The translations under genes were made by a program, and so were the position numbers. The notes beneath the pieces were generated by a model. The model searched no databases, was not told the origin of the DNA, and worked only from the letters and a program-made list of their open reading frames with translations. Of a stretch of 64,000 nucleotides of DNA, positions 24,981 to 34,685 are shown one piece after another (positions within the stretch are counted from its first letter, which is position 1; each line of letters starts with the position of its first letter). This stretch comes from CBDCYS01 sp965226185 (GTDB lineage: Bacteria; Acidobacteriota; Terriglobia; Bryobacterales; UBA6623). The stretch is taken from NCBI GenBank assembly GCA_965226185.1, contig CBDDCT010000001.1, forward strand, positions 310,001 through 374,000, written 5' to 3'.

Positions 24981-26786
24981 TCAGCGCGCGGGACTCGAAG
25001 TTCCCCGCCGCAGGTCGAACACGGCGATCCGCTCGTCTTCCCATTGGGGTTCCCCGCACAGTTGGGTCAACTCGGTCCGAATGCGGCGCATGGTTTCATC
25101 GGGTATGCCGCCAAGACGCAGTGCCGACTTGCGTGCCAACAAATCGCGCCGCTCAACCTCATCCAAGCGCTGTTTGGCGTAGCTTTCGGCACGGTCTTTG
25201 TGCAGCACGACGGTATCGAAGCCCAGTGCCAGCAGCCGGCCGCGGTCGATGGGCCGTTCCAGCTTCGGCACGCCCGCCAGGTCCTGCAACGCCGGCTCGT
25301 TTTGAATCGTTTCCAAGGCTTGCGGGGGAATCGTCGAGAGGTAGCCGTCCGCGATCGGCCGGCCATGGACCGTCTGAGCCAGGAGGTTGGGAACGGTGCG
25401 GTTGCGCTGATGGAAAGGGATGTCGAGTATGGCGCCTTTTCGTCCCGATTCTTGCAGCCGCGAATAGAGAGGCGAAATCAGGACTTCCTGAATCGGGTAA
25501 GGCGCCCAGAGGTACTCCAGAAAGATCAGCCCCCCGAGCAAAGCAAACTTGAGATCGCCCGGCTTGCGGAGAGCTGTCCATCCGTACCCAACCAAGATCG
25601 CAAGTCCCAGGCTTGTCAGGATCAAGAAACGGTTGGCAACCCTGAGATAAACCAGCCCCGGGAGAAACTCCAACAAGGCAAACGGGAGGGTAATGCCGTC
25701 ATAGAGCTTGCCGTCCCAGAACGGGTGGGCGCCCAACGCCAGCAGCAGAGTGGCCAGCGTAAACAAAGCCCAGTAGCCCGCGGCTCTCCGGCGGCGCACG
25801 AGCGCCCAGACCGCCAGGCCCACGGGGATGAATCCGAGGTAGCAGATAAACCCGGAAGCCTGGTACGCCCGGTCCAAATAGGCGTCCACGGTGAGATAAC
25901 CCAACAACGGATGCTCGAAGAACGGTGTGAAGAGGTAGCTGGCATCGATTCCCCGGTCGACTAGCCGCCTATCGAAGTAGGTAGCGCCAGACGCCATTTT
26001 CGAGAGCAAGGGGAAGACCGCCGGTAGAAGAATCACCGCCGAGACGCCGGCTGCTATGGCCAGGTCTCGAACGAACGGCCCGATCGGACGCATCTTTTGA
26101 AAAAGCCGAAACATCCGAAACATCGCTAAACCCGCCAGCGGCGCCAGCGTCAAGATAAGCTTCAGTCCCAGGTGCCAGCTACAGAGGGCATTCAAAGCGA
26201 AGCATGCGGCAAGGCCCGCGATATTGCGCCTTCCACCCCGCCGGGACAAACGGAAAAAGTACAGCAGCGTCAGCGGAATGAACTGGGTCGAGAACAGATT
26301 CAAATGCTCCAGTGTTTGCTCGATGTGCTGCGGGAAATAAGCGAACACGAGTCCACCCAGGAAGGCCCCGCGCACATCCCCTGTCAGCTCCTTGACCAGC
26401 AAATAGCCTCCCCAGCCCGAGAGCCACAGTGCCAAAAGAACGCAAAAGTTGTAGGCCGCGCCGGGTCCCCAGATCACGCTGACCGGCATGGCCACAATCA
26501 TATTGAACACCGAATGCGTGTGAAAAATGACGTCCGCTCCCGAAGGGTGAAACAAGAGCTCGCTGTGGTAGGGGCTTTGCTGAAGCTCCAATAAACACTT
26601 TTCCCACCACCAGAAATTCCAGTAGTTCTGCCAGATATCTCCGGATCCCGCCGGGACGGACGACCCCATATGGAGCACCAATGGGAATGTCATGCAGATG
26701 GTCAGGACAAGATAAAGGCCGGCAACGGCTCCCCGGCTCTCGAGGAGCCGCGACAGTGTGGTCGAAGGATCGACGGACGCCGGCAT
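24981..26786 (-). CDS. Polytopic membrane protein, GT-C glycosyltransferase-like
   Basis: A 601-aa protein with about ten to twelve hydrophobic segments, beginning with GLYLVLTICMTFPLVLHMG, and a soluble C-terminal third. The first loop holds SGDIWQNYWNFWWWEK, whose acidic residue sits where GT-C (dolichyl-phosphate-type) transferases carry their catalytic Asp. The C-terminal part contains PFHQRNRTVPNLLAQTVHGR. Such proteins often transfer lipid-linked sugars. The assignment is by architecture, without a diagnostic motif. Confidence 0.55.
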   Translation of the reverse strand: MPASVDPSTTLSRLLESRGAVAGLYLVLTICMTFPLVLHMGSSVPAGSGDIWQNYWNFWWWEKCLLELQQSPYHSELLFHPSGADVIFHTHSVFNMIVAMPVSVIWGPGAAYNFCVLLALWLSGWGGYLLVKELTGDVRGAFLGGLVFAYFPQHIEQTLEHLNLFSTQFIPLTLLYFFRLSRRGGRRNIAGLAACFALNALCSWHLGLKLILTLAPLAGLAMFRMFRLFQKMRPIGPFVRDLAIAAGVSAVILLPAVFPLLSKMASGATYFDRRLVDRGIDASYLFTPFFEHPLLGYLTVDAYLDRAYQASGFICYLGFIPVGLAVWALVRRRRAAGYWALFTLATLLLALGAHPFWDGKLYDGITLPFALLEFLPGLVYLRVANRFLILTSLGLAILVGYGWTALRKPGDLKFALLGGLIFLEYLWAPYPIQEVLISPLYSRLQESGRKGAILDIPFHQRNRTVPNLLAQTVHGRPIADGYLSTIPPQALETIQNEPALQDLAGVPKLERPIDRGRLLALGFDTVVLHKDRAESYAKQRLDEVERRDLLARKSALRLGGIPDETMRRIRTELTQLCGEPQWEDERIAVFDLRRGTSSPAR

Positions 26787-26927
26787 GCAGGTCTTCCGAT
26801 TGGCGGAATGAAAGGAAGGAAACGAGCAGGGCGGGGAAGGGGGCCCGCGCTCAATTCTGAATTTTCCTAAAGACTGATCTTACACGACGCGACGGTGGTT
26901 GTTGACCGAGAGGCGCCACCATGTCGC

Positions 26928-26970
26928 TGCCAAGTGATAATGTCCTAAATGTGCCAAGTAGAAATGTCCT
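26928..26970. repeat. Pair of direct repeats resembling IS21-type terminal repeats
   Basis: TGCCAAGTGATAATGTCCT and TGCCAAGTAGAAATGTCCT lie 5 bp apart. Multiple short terminal repeats with ATGTCCT are typical of IS21-like ends. No transposase gene adjoins them, so this would be a solo remnant. Confidence 0.4.
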
Positions 26971-27062
26971 GCTTGGGCGGCGTGCTGGAATCGCTGAACC
27001 TTGAGCGGTCAAAACCTCACTCTGGCACTAAAGAAGCACATGGCGGGGGTCGATCGAATCAT

Positions 27063-28121
27063 GTGGGCAAGATTCTGGTGGTCGGCGGAGCCGGCTATAT
27101 CGGCAGTGTGCTGGTCAGGCGGTTGCTGGACGACGGTTGCGAAGTACGGGTCCTCGACCAGCTCCTATTTGGAGATCATTCGATCCGTCCGCTAGCGGGG
27201 AGGGAGCGATTCCAGTTTATTGAAGGGGATTTTCGGGACGCTCGTCTTGTCGCCGAGGCCGCCCGGGACGTTGATGCGCTGATTCATCTGGGAGCTATCG
27301 TAGGCGACCCGGCTTGCCAGATCGACGAATCCGCGACATTGGAAACGAACTACGCCGCGACCGAGCTGCTCACCCAGGCGTGCCGCGACAGCGGCATCGG
27401 CCGCATGCTGTTCGCATCGACCTGTAGTGTTTACGGAGTGACCGAGGCCGTCGCCGGCGAGGGCGCGCCACTCAAACCTCTTTCTCTTTACGCTCAGACC
27501 AAGACGGATTCAGAAAAGGTTGTTCTGGCTTCAAAAAGCCGAAGTTTCCACCCGACTGTATTGAGAATCGGGACAGTATTCGGCTGGTCGCCGCGTCCGC
27601 GGTTTGATCTTGCCGTGAATCTTCTGACGGCCCGAGCTTACTATGAGCGCCGCATTGCCATTTACAACAGGCGGCAGTGGCGGCCGTTCGTCCATGTTGC
27701 TGATGTGGCCAAGGCATTTCGGCTGGTTCTGAAAGCTCCCTTGCCCGATGTCAGCGGCCAGGTGTTCAACCTGGGGGCCAACCAGATGAACTGCCGGCTG
27801 GAGCAAGTCGGCGAGGCGGTTCGGCAAATCTACCCCGGGGCGGCGGTCGAGCACGAAACAAACTCAGACACGAGGACCTATCGGGTTTGCTTCGACAAGA
27901 TCGAACAAGTTCTCGGGTTTCGCTCAACGCGAACCCTGGCCGACGGCGTCAGGGAAATCCACGGAGCGCTTACCCAAGGTTTGGCCGCGGATCCTTCCTC
28001 TCCGATTTATCACAATCACAAGCTGCTTTCTCTGCCGGGAAACGAACTCAACAAACAGTTCAGCGCGCTGCGGGCAGCCCAGGGGAGGGTCGCCGCAAGC
28101 GATGCGGCGGCCAGCGCTTAG
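27063..28121 (+). CDS. NAD-dependent sugar epimerase/dehydratase (extended SDR)
   Basis: The start is taken as GTG 27063 (VGKILVVGGAGYIGSVLVRR), because the in-frame sequence upstream overlaps IS-like repeats and lacks coding character. The protein has GGAGYIG for NAD binding, FIEGDFRD, the Ser/Tyr/Lys set as ASTCSVYG and SLYAQTKTDSEK (Y-x-x-x-K), and PFVHVADVAKAF. It is an extended short-chain dehydrogenase acting on nucleotide sugars or related substrates. The last 25 residues (ALRAAQGRVAASDAAASA) look like a non-conserved tail. Confidence 0.82.
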   Translation: MGKILVVGGAGYIGSVLVRRLLDDGCEVRVLDQLLFGDHSIRPLAGRERFQFIEGDFRDARLVAEAARDVDALIHLGAIVGDPACQIDESATLETNYAATELLTQACRDSGIGRMLFASTCSVYGVTEAVAGEGAPLKPLSLYAQTKTDSEKVVLASKSRSFHPTVLRIGTVFGWSPRPRFDLAVNLLTARAYYERRIAIYNRRQWRPFVHVADVAKAFRLVLKAPLPDVSGQVFNLGANQMNCRLEQVGEAVRQIYPGAAVEHETNSDTRTYRVCFDKIEQVLGFRSTRTLADGVREIHGALTQGLAADPSSPIYHNHKLLSLPGNELNKQFSALRAAQGRVAASDAAASA

Positions 28122-28412
28122 ACCGCATTTTCTCAACACCTGATGCGGACGAGCCGCAACCAAAACAGGGCGCCAGACGTGGCGTGAGCGTCCACGCTTG
28201 CCGCAAACCGATTCGTCGGTTTGTTCGGCCCCAGGGCGCGTCATCCGGTTCAGGCAACTGACTGCCCTTCCGCCCGGCAACGCCTCGACGAATCGAGGCG
28301 CGGCAAACCTGGAGGTTCACGCCACGTCGCAGCTCGGGGCTCTGACCCTTCCGCCAAAATCTTCTGCCACTATTGGCAAGAATTTGACTATGCAGGTACT
28401 CACGGTCGCGGC
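28122..28412. repeat. Intergenic hairpin cluster with a REP-like word
   Basis: A 25-bp palindromic word beginning TGGCGTGAGCGTCCACGCTT (28180-28204) is followed by the hairpin ACCGATTCGTCGGTTTG and by CGCCTCGACGAATCGAGGCG. The same 25-bp word recurs at 62520-62544, also followed by a hairpin. It separates two convergent genes and may act as a bidirectional terminator. Confidence 0.5.
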
Positions 28413-31079
28413 TCAATCCTGCTCGCGGTCGCGGAACTCGGCGAACCAGTTTTGGACGACGCGGATCGACGGCTCGGGGGCGTCCGCGGCCTCTGCCACC
28501 GGCTCGGCCAGGATGAACCGCTGGCCGTCGGCCGAGACGTCGTAGGGGGCGTAATTGAACCCTGGTCTCAAACCCTGATGCTCGAACAGGCGGGTCGCCG
28601 AGCCTACAGAAAAGCTCGAACCGCTCGATACCGCAACGGCCACCAAGGTCTGCCCCTCGACATAGAACAGCTCTTTGCCGTCCCGGCTCCAGCGCACTTT
28701 CGTCCCGCCGTTCCTCGACACCGTTACCTTGCGGCCACCCTCGGGAAAGGATTGGACATAGACTTCGTCTTGACCCGATTCGTTCGAGACGTAGGCGACA
28801 TAGCGGCCGTCGGGTGAGAATCTTGGCACGAACTCGCCGAACGGTGTCTGCAAAAACAGGTGCGGCTCCCAGCCGCTGCCGTCCTCGTTGCGCTCCAGGT
28901 ACCAAAGGTCAAGTCCTGTTTCCGGATTCGCCAGGTGATAGAGGAGATACTTCCCATCGCGGGACCAGTCGGATAGCCACTCGGGCAGGGGTGTCGCCGC
29001 CAGCACCTTCTCCTCCCCGCTGCCATCGGCCTGCCGAATGAAGATGTCGTAGTTGCCCGCTCGGGTGGAAGTGAACGCCACCTCGTCTCCGGCAGGCGAC
29101 CACACCGGCCGCGCTTCTATCTCCGGGGCGCTGCTCAGGCGAGTCCTCACTCCGCGGGCAATGTCGTACACCCACACATCCTGATTCGAGCCCTCCGTTG
29201 CCGTAATAGCCACCAGCCGGCCATCCGGGGAGAGCGCGGGGGAACCGATCGCCCCCTGAACTGGGCCGATCTCTCCCGTTTTCTCACCATGACGGTCCAG
29301 CCAAACCAGTTGCTGCTGCCCCGAGCTGGAACTGTCGAGGTAAACCAGCGTTTGATCGGCCGCAACCGTGGGGCCACGGCTGTTCTGGGAGATGGGGAAG
29401 GCCTCACCGGTAGCCCTCAAGGTGTCCAGGGAAAAAGGCAGCGCCCAGAGATCGTGGGTTAACGGGGCAGCTTGGTACACAAGATGGCCGCTGGGCGAAT
29501 AGACCGGCATTGCGCCGGGCCCCAGAAGCTCTCTCTGCCCGGTCTCGACGTTCTGAACCATCATGGTCTGCTCGGTAGCAGACCCGAATGTAAACACCAG
29601 GACACGGGCCCCGGCTTCGGACGGCAAGAAATGGGGATCGACGATTGCTCCCGTCGGCCCTCCCGGCGACTCCTCAGGCTCCTCCGGCGAGATCAGCAGG
29701 TTGGGAGTCCCCCCGCGGCCGGAGACTTCGTAGAGCTGTAAGCCGGAGCTGAAGACGATCACCTCGCCGTCCGGGCTCCAGGTTACCCTATAAGGGTGCC
29801 GAGACTCGCAAAGCCGGATGGCGAGGCCGCCCTGAACCGAGACCTTCTTGAGTTCCCCACCGGCGGCAAACCCGATGAAGTCACTATCGGGCGACCAGAA
29901 CGGGTCCTCAGCTCCTTCGGTACCGTCAATCGCCCGCGGTTGCCGCTGATCGAGATCCTGGACCCACAGCTTCCCCTCCGATCCCGCGGTGATGAAGGCG
30001 ACATGTTTGCCGTTGGGTGAGATAGCGACATTGGGACTGTAGCTTCTGTCGCCGACAGCTTCTGGCGGCGTAAAGGCAAATCGCCGCAGGGGGACTTCGA
30101 GAGGCGTTTGGCGGAAATAGATGAAGGCGAGTGTCAAGAAAGCGATAGCAGTGACGGCGAACAGGGCCTGCGGCAAGCGATGCTTCTGCTTAGGAACTAG
30201 GTCGTCAGACGGGGCAACTGGGGCCACGGCAGGCTGGGCGCTGAGAATCGTCGATTTCCCTGACTCCAGCTTCTTCGTCAGGCCCCTGAGATCGACCAGC
30301 ATCTCCTCGACGTGCTGGTAGCGCTCTTCTTTGTCCTTGGCCAAAGCCTTGCCGACGATCCACTCCAGCTCCATCGGTACACCGGCCCGTAAAGCCGTGA
30401 TGGGCTCCGGCTCTTCACTGCCAATCGCATAGAGCACCGCCTCCTGGCGCTCCCCTTCGAACGGCGTCCGCCCCGTAACCATCTCGTAGACCACCACCCC
30501 CAGCGACCAGATATCCGTGCGGCGGTCGGTCGGCAGGCGCTGGGATTGCTCGGGCGACATGTAGGCCGGTGTTCCTAGGATGGTAGCGGTCTTCGTGAGC
30601 TTGGACCCCTCGGCCAGCTGCGCCAGGCCGAAGTCCATGATCTTGACTTGGCCTTGCGGCGTGACCATCAAGTTGGCGCTTTTGATGTCCCGGTGAACGA
30701 TGTCCTTCTCGTGTGCGGCTTGCAGACCCTGGGCGGTCTGAATCGCAATGTCCACGGCTTCGTCAAGCTTGAGCGGGCGCTCGGCGATCTTGGCTTTCAC
30801 CGTTCGGCCTTCGAGGTAGGCCATGGCGATGAAGGTCTCACCTTCAATCTCATCGATCTCGTAAACGGTACAAATATTGGGATGATCCAGGGAAGCGGCG
30901 GCTTTTGCCTCTCGAATGAAGCGTGCGTGCCCTTCCTCGTCTTCCAGCAGGTGAGAGGCAAGGAACTTTAGAGCAACCGTGCGTTCGAGCTTGGTGTCCT
31001 CGGCCTTGTAGACGACACCCATGCCGCCCCGGCCGAGTTCCCCGGTGACCTTGTAGTGGCTGATGGTCCGGTCGATCAT
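28413..31079 (-). CDS. Receptor-like Ser/Thr protein kinase with TolB/PD40 propeller (paralogue 1)
   Basis: An 888-aa protein starting at ATG 31079. It has a PknB-type kinase domain with glycine loop GRGGMG (16-21), Lys in TVALKFL (38), VHRDIKSANLM, DFGLAQL and GTPAYMSPEQ, all intact. A linker and one membrane segment (ALFAVTAIAFLTLAFIYF, near 320) follow, then a long C-terminal series of PD40/TolB-like blades (SPNGKHVAFITAGSEGKLWV, SPDGEVIVFSSG, WSPAGDEVAFTSTRAG). Topology suggests an inner-membrane sensor kinase. Unlike paralogues 2 and 3 it lacks the second kinase-like segment before the membrane span. Confidence 0.92.
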   Translation of the reverse strand: MIDRTISHYKVTGELGRGGMGVVYKAEDTKLERTVALKFLASHLLEDEEGHARFIREAKAAASLDHPNICTVYEIDEIEGETFIAMAYLEGRTVKAKIAERPLKLDEAVDIAIQTAQGLQAAHEKDIVHRDIKSANLMVTPQGQVKIMDFGLAQLAEGSKLTKTATILGTPAYMSPEQSQRLPTDRRTDIWSLGVVVYEMVTGRTPFEGERQEAVLYAIGSEEPEPITALRAGVPMELEWIVGKALAKDKEERYQHVEEMLVDLRGLTKKLESGKSTILSAQPAVAPVAPSDDLVPKQKHRLPQALFAVTAIAFLTLAFIYFRQTPLEVPLRRFAFTPPEAVGDRSYSPNVAISPNGKHVAFITAGSEGKLWVQDLDQRQPRAIDGTEGAEDPFWSPDSDFIGFAAGGELKKVSVQGGLAIRLCESRHPYRVTWSPDGEVIVFSSGLQLYEVSGRGGTPNLLISPEEPEESPGGPTGAIVDPHFLPSEAGARVLVFTFGSATEQTMMVQNVETGQRELLGPGAMPVYSPSGHLVYQAAPLTHDLWALPFSLDTLRATGEAFPISQNSRGPTVAADQTLVYLDSSSSGQQQLVWLDRHGEKTGEIGPVQGAIGSPALSPDGRLVAITATEGSNQDVWVYDIARGVRTRLSSAPEIEARPVWSPAGDEVAFTSTRAGNYDIFIRQADGSGEEKVLAATPLPEWLSDWSRDGKYLLYHLANPETGLDLWYLERNEDGSGWEPHLFLQTPFGEFVPRFSPDGRYVAYVSNESGQDEVYVQSFPEGGRKVTVSRNGGTKVRWSRDGKELFYVEGQTLVAVAVSSGSSFSVGSATRLFEHQGLRPGFNYAPYDVSADGQRFILAEPVAEAADAPEPSIRVVQNWFAEFRDREQD

Positions 31080-31176
31080 GGACGTCTCAATTGTACCGCC
31101 CCAGGGATTCGTGGTGGCAGGGCGATTTACTAGCAGGTATCCGCGGACAATTGTTGTGTGGTTCGTTTCGCGGAAC

Positions 31177-34100
31177 TTAGTCCCGCTCGCGGCCGCGGAA
31201 TTCTTCGTACCAGTTCTCGACGACGTGGATGGACGGGGGCTTCTCTTCCGCGCCGGCGACCGGCCCCGGCAGCACAAAGCGGCGGCCGTCGGCGGAGACG
31301 TCATAGCGAGGATTGCCAGGGCCCAACAAATTGGCGTCTTGGAATAGGCGGGTGACCGCGCCGCTCGTGAAACTCGGGGTTGTCGCGGCCGCAACGGCCA
31401 TCAGCGTGTCACGCTCCACGTAAAACAGCTCTTTGCCGTCCTTGCTCCAGCGCGGCTGGACCCCGCCGTTGCCCGACACTTGCCATTTCCCATCACCTCC
31501 GGGAAACGGCCGGACGTAGACTTCGTGTCGGCCCGACTCATCCGAGACATAGGCGACAAAACGGCCGTCGGGTGAAAGCTTCGCCGACCTTTCGCTGAAA
31601 GAGGTTTGCAAAAAGGGAACCGGCTCAAAGCCGCTGCCGTCCTCTTTGCGCTTGAGATACCAGAGGTCCCATCCTGTTTCCTCACCGTTGGCACTGTAGA
31701 GCAGGTACTTTCATCGGGAGACCAGTCGTTGGGTCTCTCGTCCAAAGCGTCGTCCACCAGCAAGGCCGGCTCGCCCGTGCCGTCCGCGGTCCGGATGTAG
31801 ATGGTACCTGAATTATGCACTGCGGCGTGGACCTGAGGAGGGCTGAGCCGCAAGGGACCATTGGGAACCCCCGAAAACATGGGGTAAAAAGGTAGGCTGG
31901 CAAAGATCCCAGCTTCGCCAGCCAACCCCAAGGAGGTCACCCACATGGTTACCAGACGAAAACAGCATAGCTCCCAAAGGCCCGTCCAACAAGGCCCAGC
32001 CGTGACGGCCTCGCGACCCAATAAAATCGGGGCTTCGACGCCTTACCACTTCCGCGGCAAGAAGCCGACTCCCTACGGCGGCTTTCTGCCGGTGGTCGGG
32101 AGGGCGCTGATCTGAGAGCCTGGCTATGCGCTATGCATAAAATTTTATGCACTAGCCGTAACGCACTGGAAACACGTCACTTCCGAGCGAGGTTTTGACG
32201 ACGCGGAATCTGGGCGGGAAGGGAAACCGGGGACGGAGAAGCCAAAAGACCAGTTGCCGAGCTACCACCTCACGACGACCGCCAACCCGCTACGAACGCA
32301 GCCACACTCGCAAAGTGAATCTGTGCATAATTCAGGTGGTATCGTAGCCCTCGCCGCGATCGGACCTAAAAGCGATCTCCTTTCCCGAAGGCGACCAGAT
32401 GGGCAGGCCGTCCGTCGCCGCATCAAACGTCAAGCGTCTCTTGAGAGAGCGTCCCACATCGTGCATCCACACGTCTTGGTTGTTGTCCTCCGTACCGCGC
32501 ACCGCCACCTGGCGGCCATCGGGAGATAGAGCGGGGAAGACAATGCGATCCTGTGGTTGGCCGATCACCTCCAGTTTCTTGCCCTCTCGGTCCCGCCACG
32601 CCAGTTGCTGCCGACCCCCACCGGAAAAGTCAACATACACCAGAGTGCCGTCCCCGGCCACGCTGGGATCGCCGGCATTCTCGGCGATGGGGAAGGCTTC
32701 GCCGGTGGGTTTCAAGGTCTCAAGGGACAAGGGCAGGGCCCACAGGCCGGGGGAAAAGGCCGCGGTCTGGTAGAGAATATGGCCGCTCGGGGAATAGCGG
32801 GGAAAAGCTCCATCAGCCAATACTTCCCGCTCGCCCGTCTCCAGGTTCTTGACGACGATCTCCCGGTCGGTGTAGCTGCCAACGTTGTAAACGATACTCC
32901 GCGCCCCGGATTCTACCAGGAGAAAATGCGGCTGGAGGTTGGCAGTCCCCTTTTCCGAGGTTTCGGGTTCGAACAAAAGTTTGGGCTCCCCTCCCCGGGC
33001 GGGAACCTCATGCAGCACCGGAGGGCTCCCCGAGCTGAGGACGATGGAGTCACCGTCGAGGCTCCACGCGCCTCCTTCCCAAATCCTGCCGGGCAGTTGG
33101 CAGAGGGTGATTGCCGGACCTCCCTGGACCGAGACCTTCTTCAGCTCGTTGCCGGCAGCGAAGCCGATGAACTGGCTGTCGGGCGACCAGAATAATCCTT
33201 GCGGCTGGGCGTTTTCGGTCCCGGCCAGCTCGCGGGGCTGCTCGCGGTCGACATCTCTTACCCAGAGTTTCGGCTCGTCGTCGGCCCCCAAGTAGACGAT
33301 GTGCTTGCCGTCTGGAGAGACCGCGACCCGGCCGTGCGGACCGCTGTGGAGGGACTCGGGGGTAAAGGCGAAGCGGCGCAGGGTTTCGGGTTCCACTGGG
33401 GCGGGGCCGCGCAGCCACTGGACGGCAAGCAAGACGACGGCCATGGCCAGCGCCCCGCCCACCGCGACGGCTGTTCTTTGCAGCCGTTGCCGCCTCTCCG
33501 CCTGGCGTACCGCTGACTCGGGAAGAACGCTGATCGTCACCGAGCGCTTCAATTGTGTGTCTTCAGCGCGGTAAACAACGCTGTCGCCCTCGGACGCCAG
33601 GTCTTCGATGACACGGTATTTCGCCAGACGCTGGTCTTCGGGAGCGGGCTGGGGCGTCTCCGCTGGGGGCGCGGCTTGCGCTTGCGCATCGCCGCTTCGC
33701 GGCGAAGGACCGGCAGGAGTGCCGGTCCCTACGGGAGCACTGGTGCGCAGGATGATCGATTTACCCGACTTCAGCTTCTCGCTGAGCGTTTCCAAATCAA
33801 CCACCATGTCGGCTGTACTTTGGTAGCGCCTGTCGGCTTCCTTGGCGAGACACTTGTTCACCAAAAGTTCCAGCTCCATCGGCACGCCCGTGCGCAGCGC
33901 TGTCATCGGCTCGGGCTCTTCGTTGGTGATCGAATACATCACGGCCTTGTCGTAGTGGCCCTTGAACGGCCGCTGCCCGGTGACCATCTCGTAAATCACA
34001 ACGCCCAGTGACCAGACATCCGTACGGTGGTCCAGCTCCATCCCGTAGGTCTGCTCGGGCGACATATAGGTCACCGTGCCCATGGTCTCGTCCAAACGAG

Positions 34101-34584
34101 TGAGCTTCGAGCGGTCGGCCAGCAGCGCCAGCCCGAAGTCCATGATGGTGACGTGGCCGTCCTCGCCGATCATCAGGTTCGCCGGCTTGATGTCCCGGTG
34201 CACGATCTTCTTGCCATGGGCGGCTTGCAGGCCCTTGGCCGTCTGGATGGCGAAATCGAGCGCATCCTTCAGCTTGAGCGGCCCAACCTCAATCTTCTTC
34301 TCCAGCGGCTCGCCTTCAAGGAAGGCCATGGCAATGAAGGTCTTGCCTTCGACTTCACTGATCTCATAGACGTGGCACACGTTGGGGTGATTGAGCGCCG
34401 CCGCCGCTTCCGCTTCTCGCCGGAACCGCGCCTTTACTTCCTTGTCACCGAGCAGGTGAGCCGCCAGGAATTTCAGAGCTACAGGACGCTTGAGGTTGGT
34501 GTCCTCGGCCTTGTAAACAACGCCCATGCCACCCCGGCCGAGTTCGGTGGTGACCTTGTAGTGAGAGATGGTTCGGTCGATCAT
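31177..34584 (-). pseudogene. Ser/Thr kinase-propeller paralogue 2, disrupted
   Basis: The kinase part is intact (GRGGMG, PVALKFL, VHRDIKPANLM, DFGLALL). It is followed by a second N-lobe-like stretch (KYRVIEDLASEGDSVVYRAE, then RSVTISVLPES), a membrane segment and PD40 blades up to RSDRGEGYD. There the 530-bp IS1380 derivative is inserted, with TGGTA on both sides. Beyond it the frame resumes as TIYIRTADGTGEPALLVDDA and then has lost one base near 31713, where DGKYLLYS would be expected. The last part, QTSFSERSAKLSPDGRFVAY, ends RGRERD. Two lesions make full-length function unlikely, but a secreted-domain-truncated kinase could still be made. Confidence 0.88.
31807..32336 (-). mobile_element. 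IS1380 deletion derivative, 530 bp (copy 2)
   Basis: Inverse of the element at 13292-13821, same length, with ends CCTGAATTATGCAC/GTGCATAATTCAGG and target copies TGGTA on both sides. It interrupts the propeller of kinase paralogue 2. Confidence 0.9.
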
Positions 34585-34685
34585 CGACCATCCGATTGTA
34601 CCGCTGGCGGATTACTGCTGCAAGCCAGCGGCATCAGAAAAAGCAGGCGGCAACCGCGCACGCCAGTCTGCATTCATAAGGAGTT

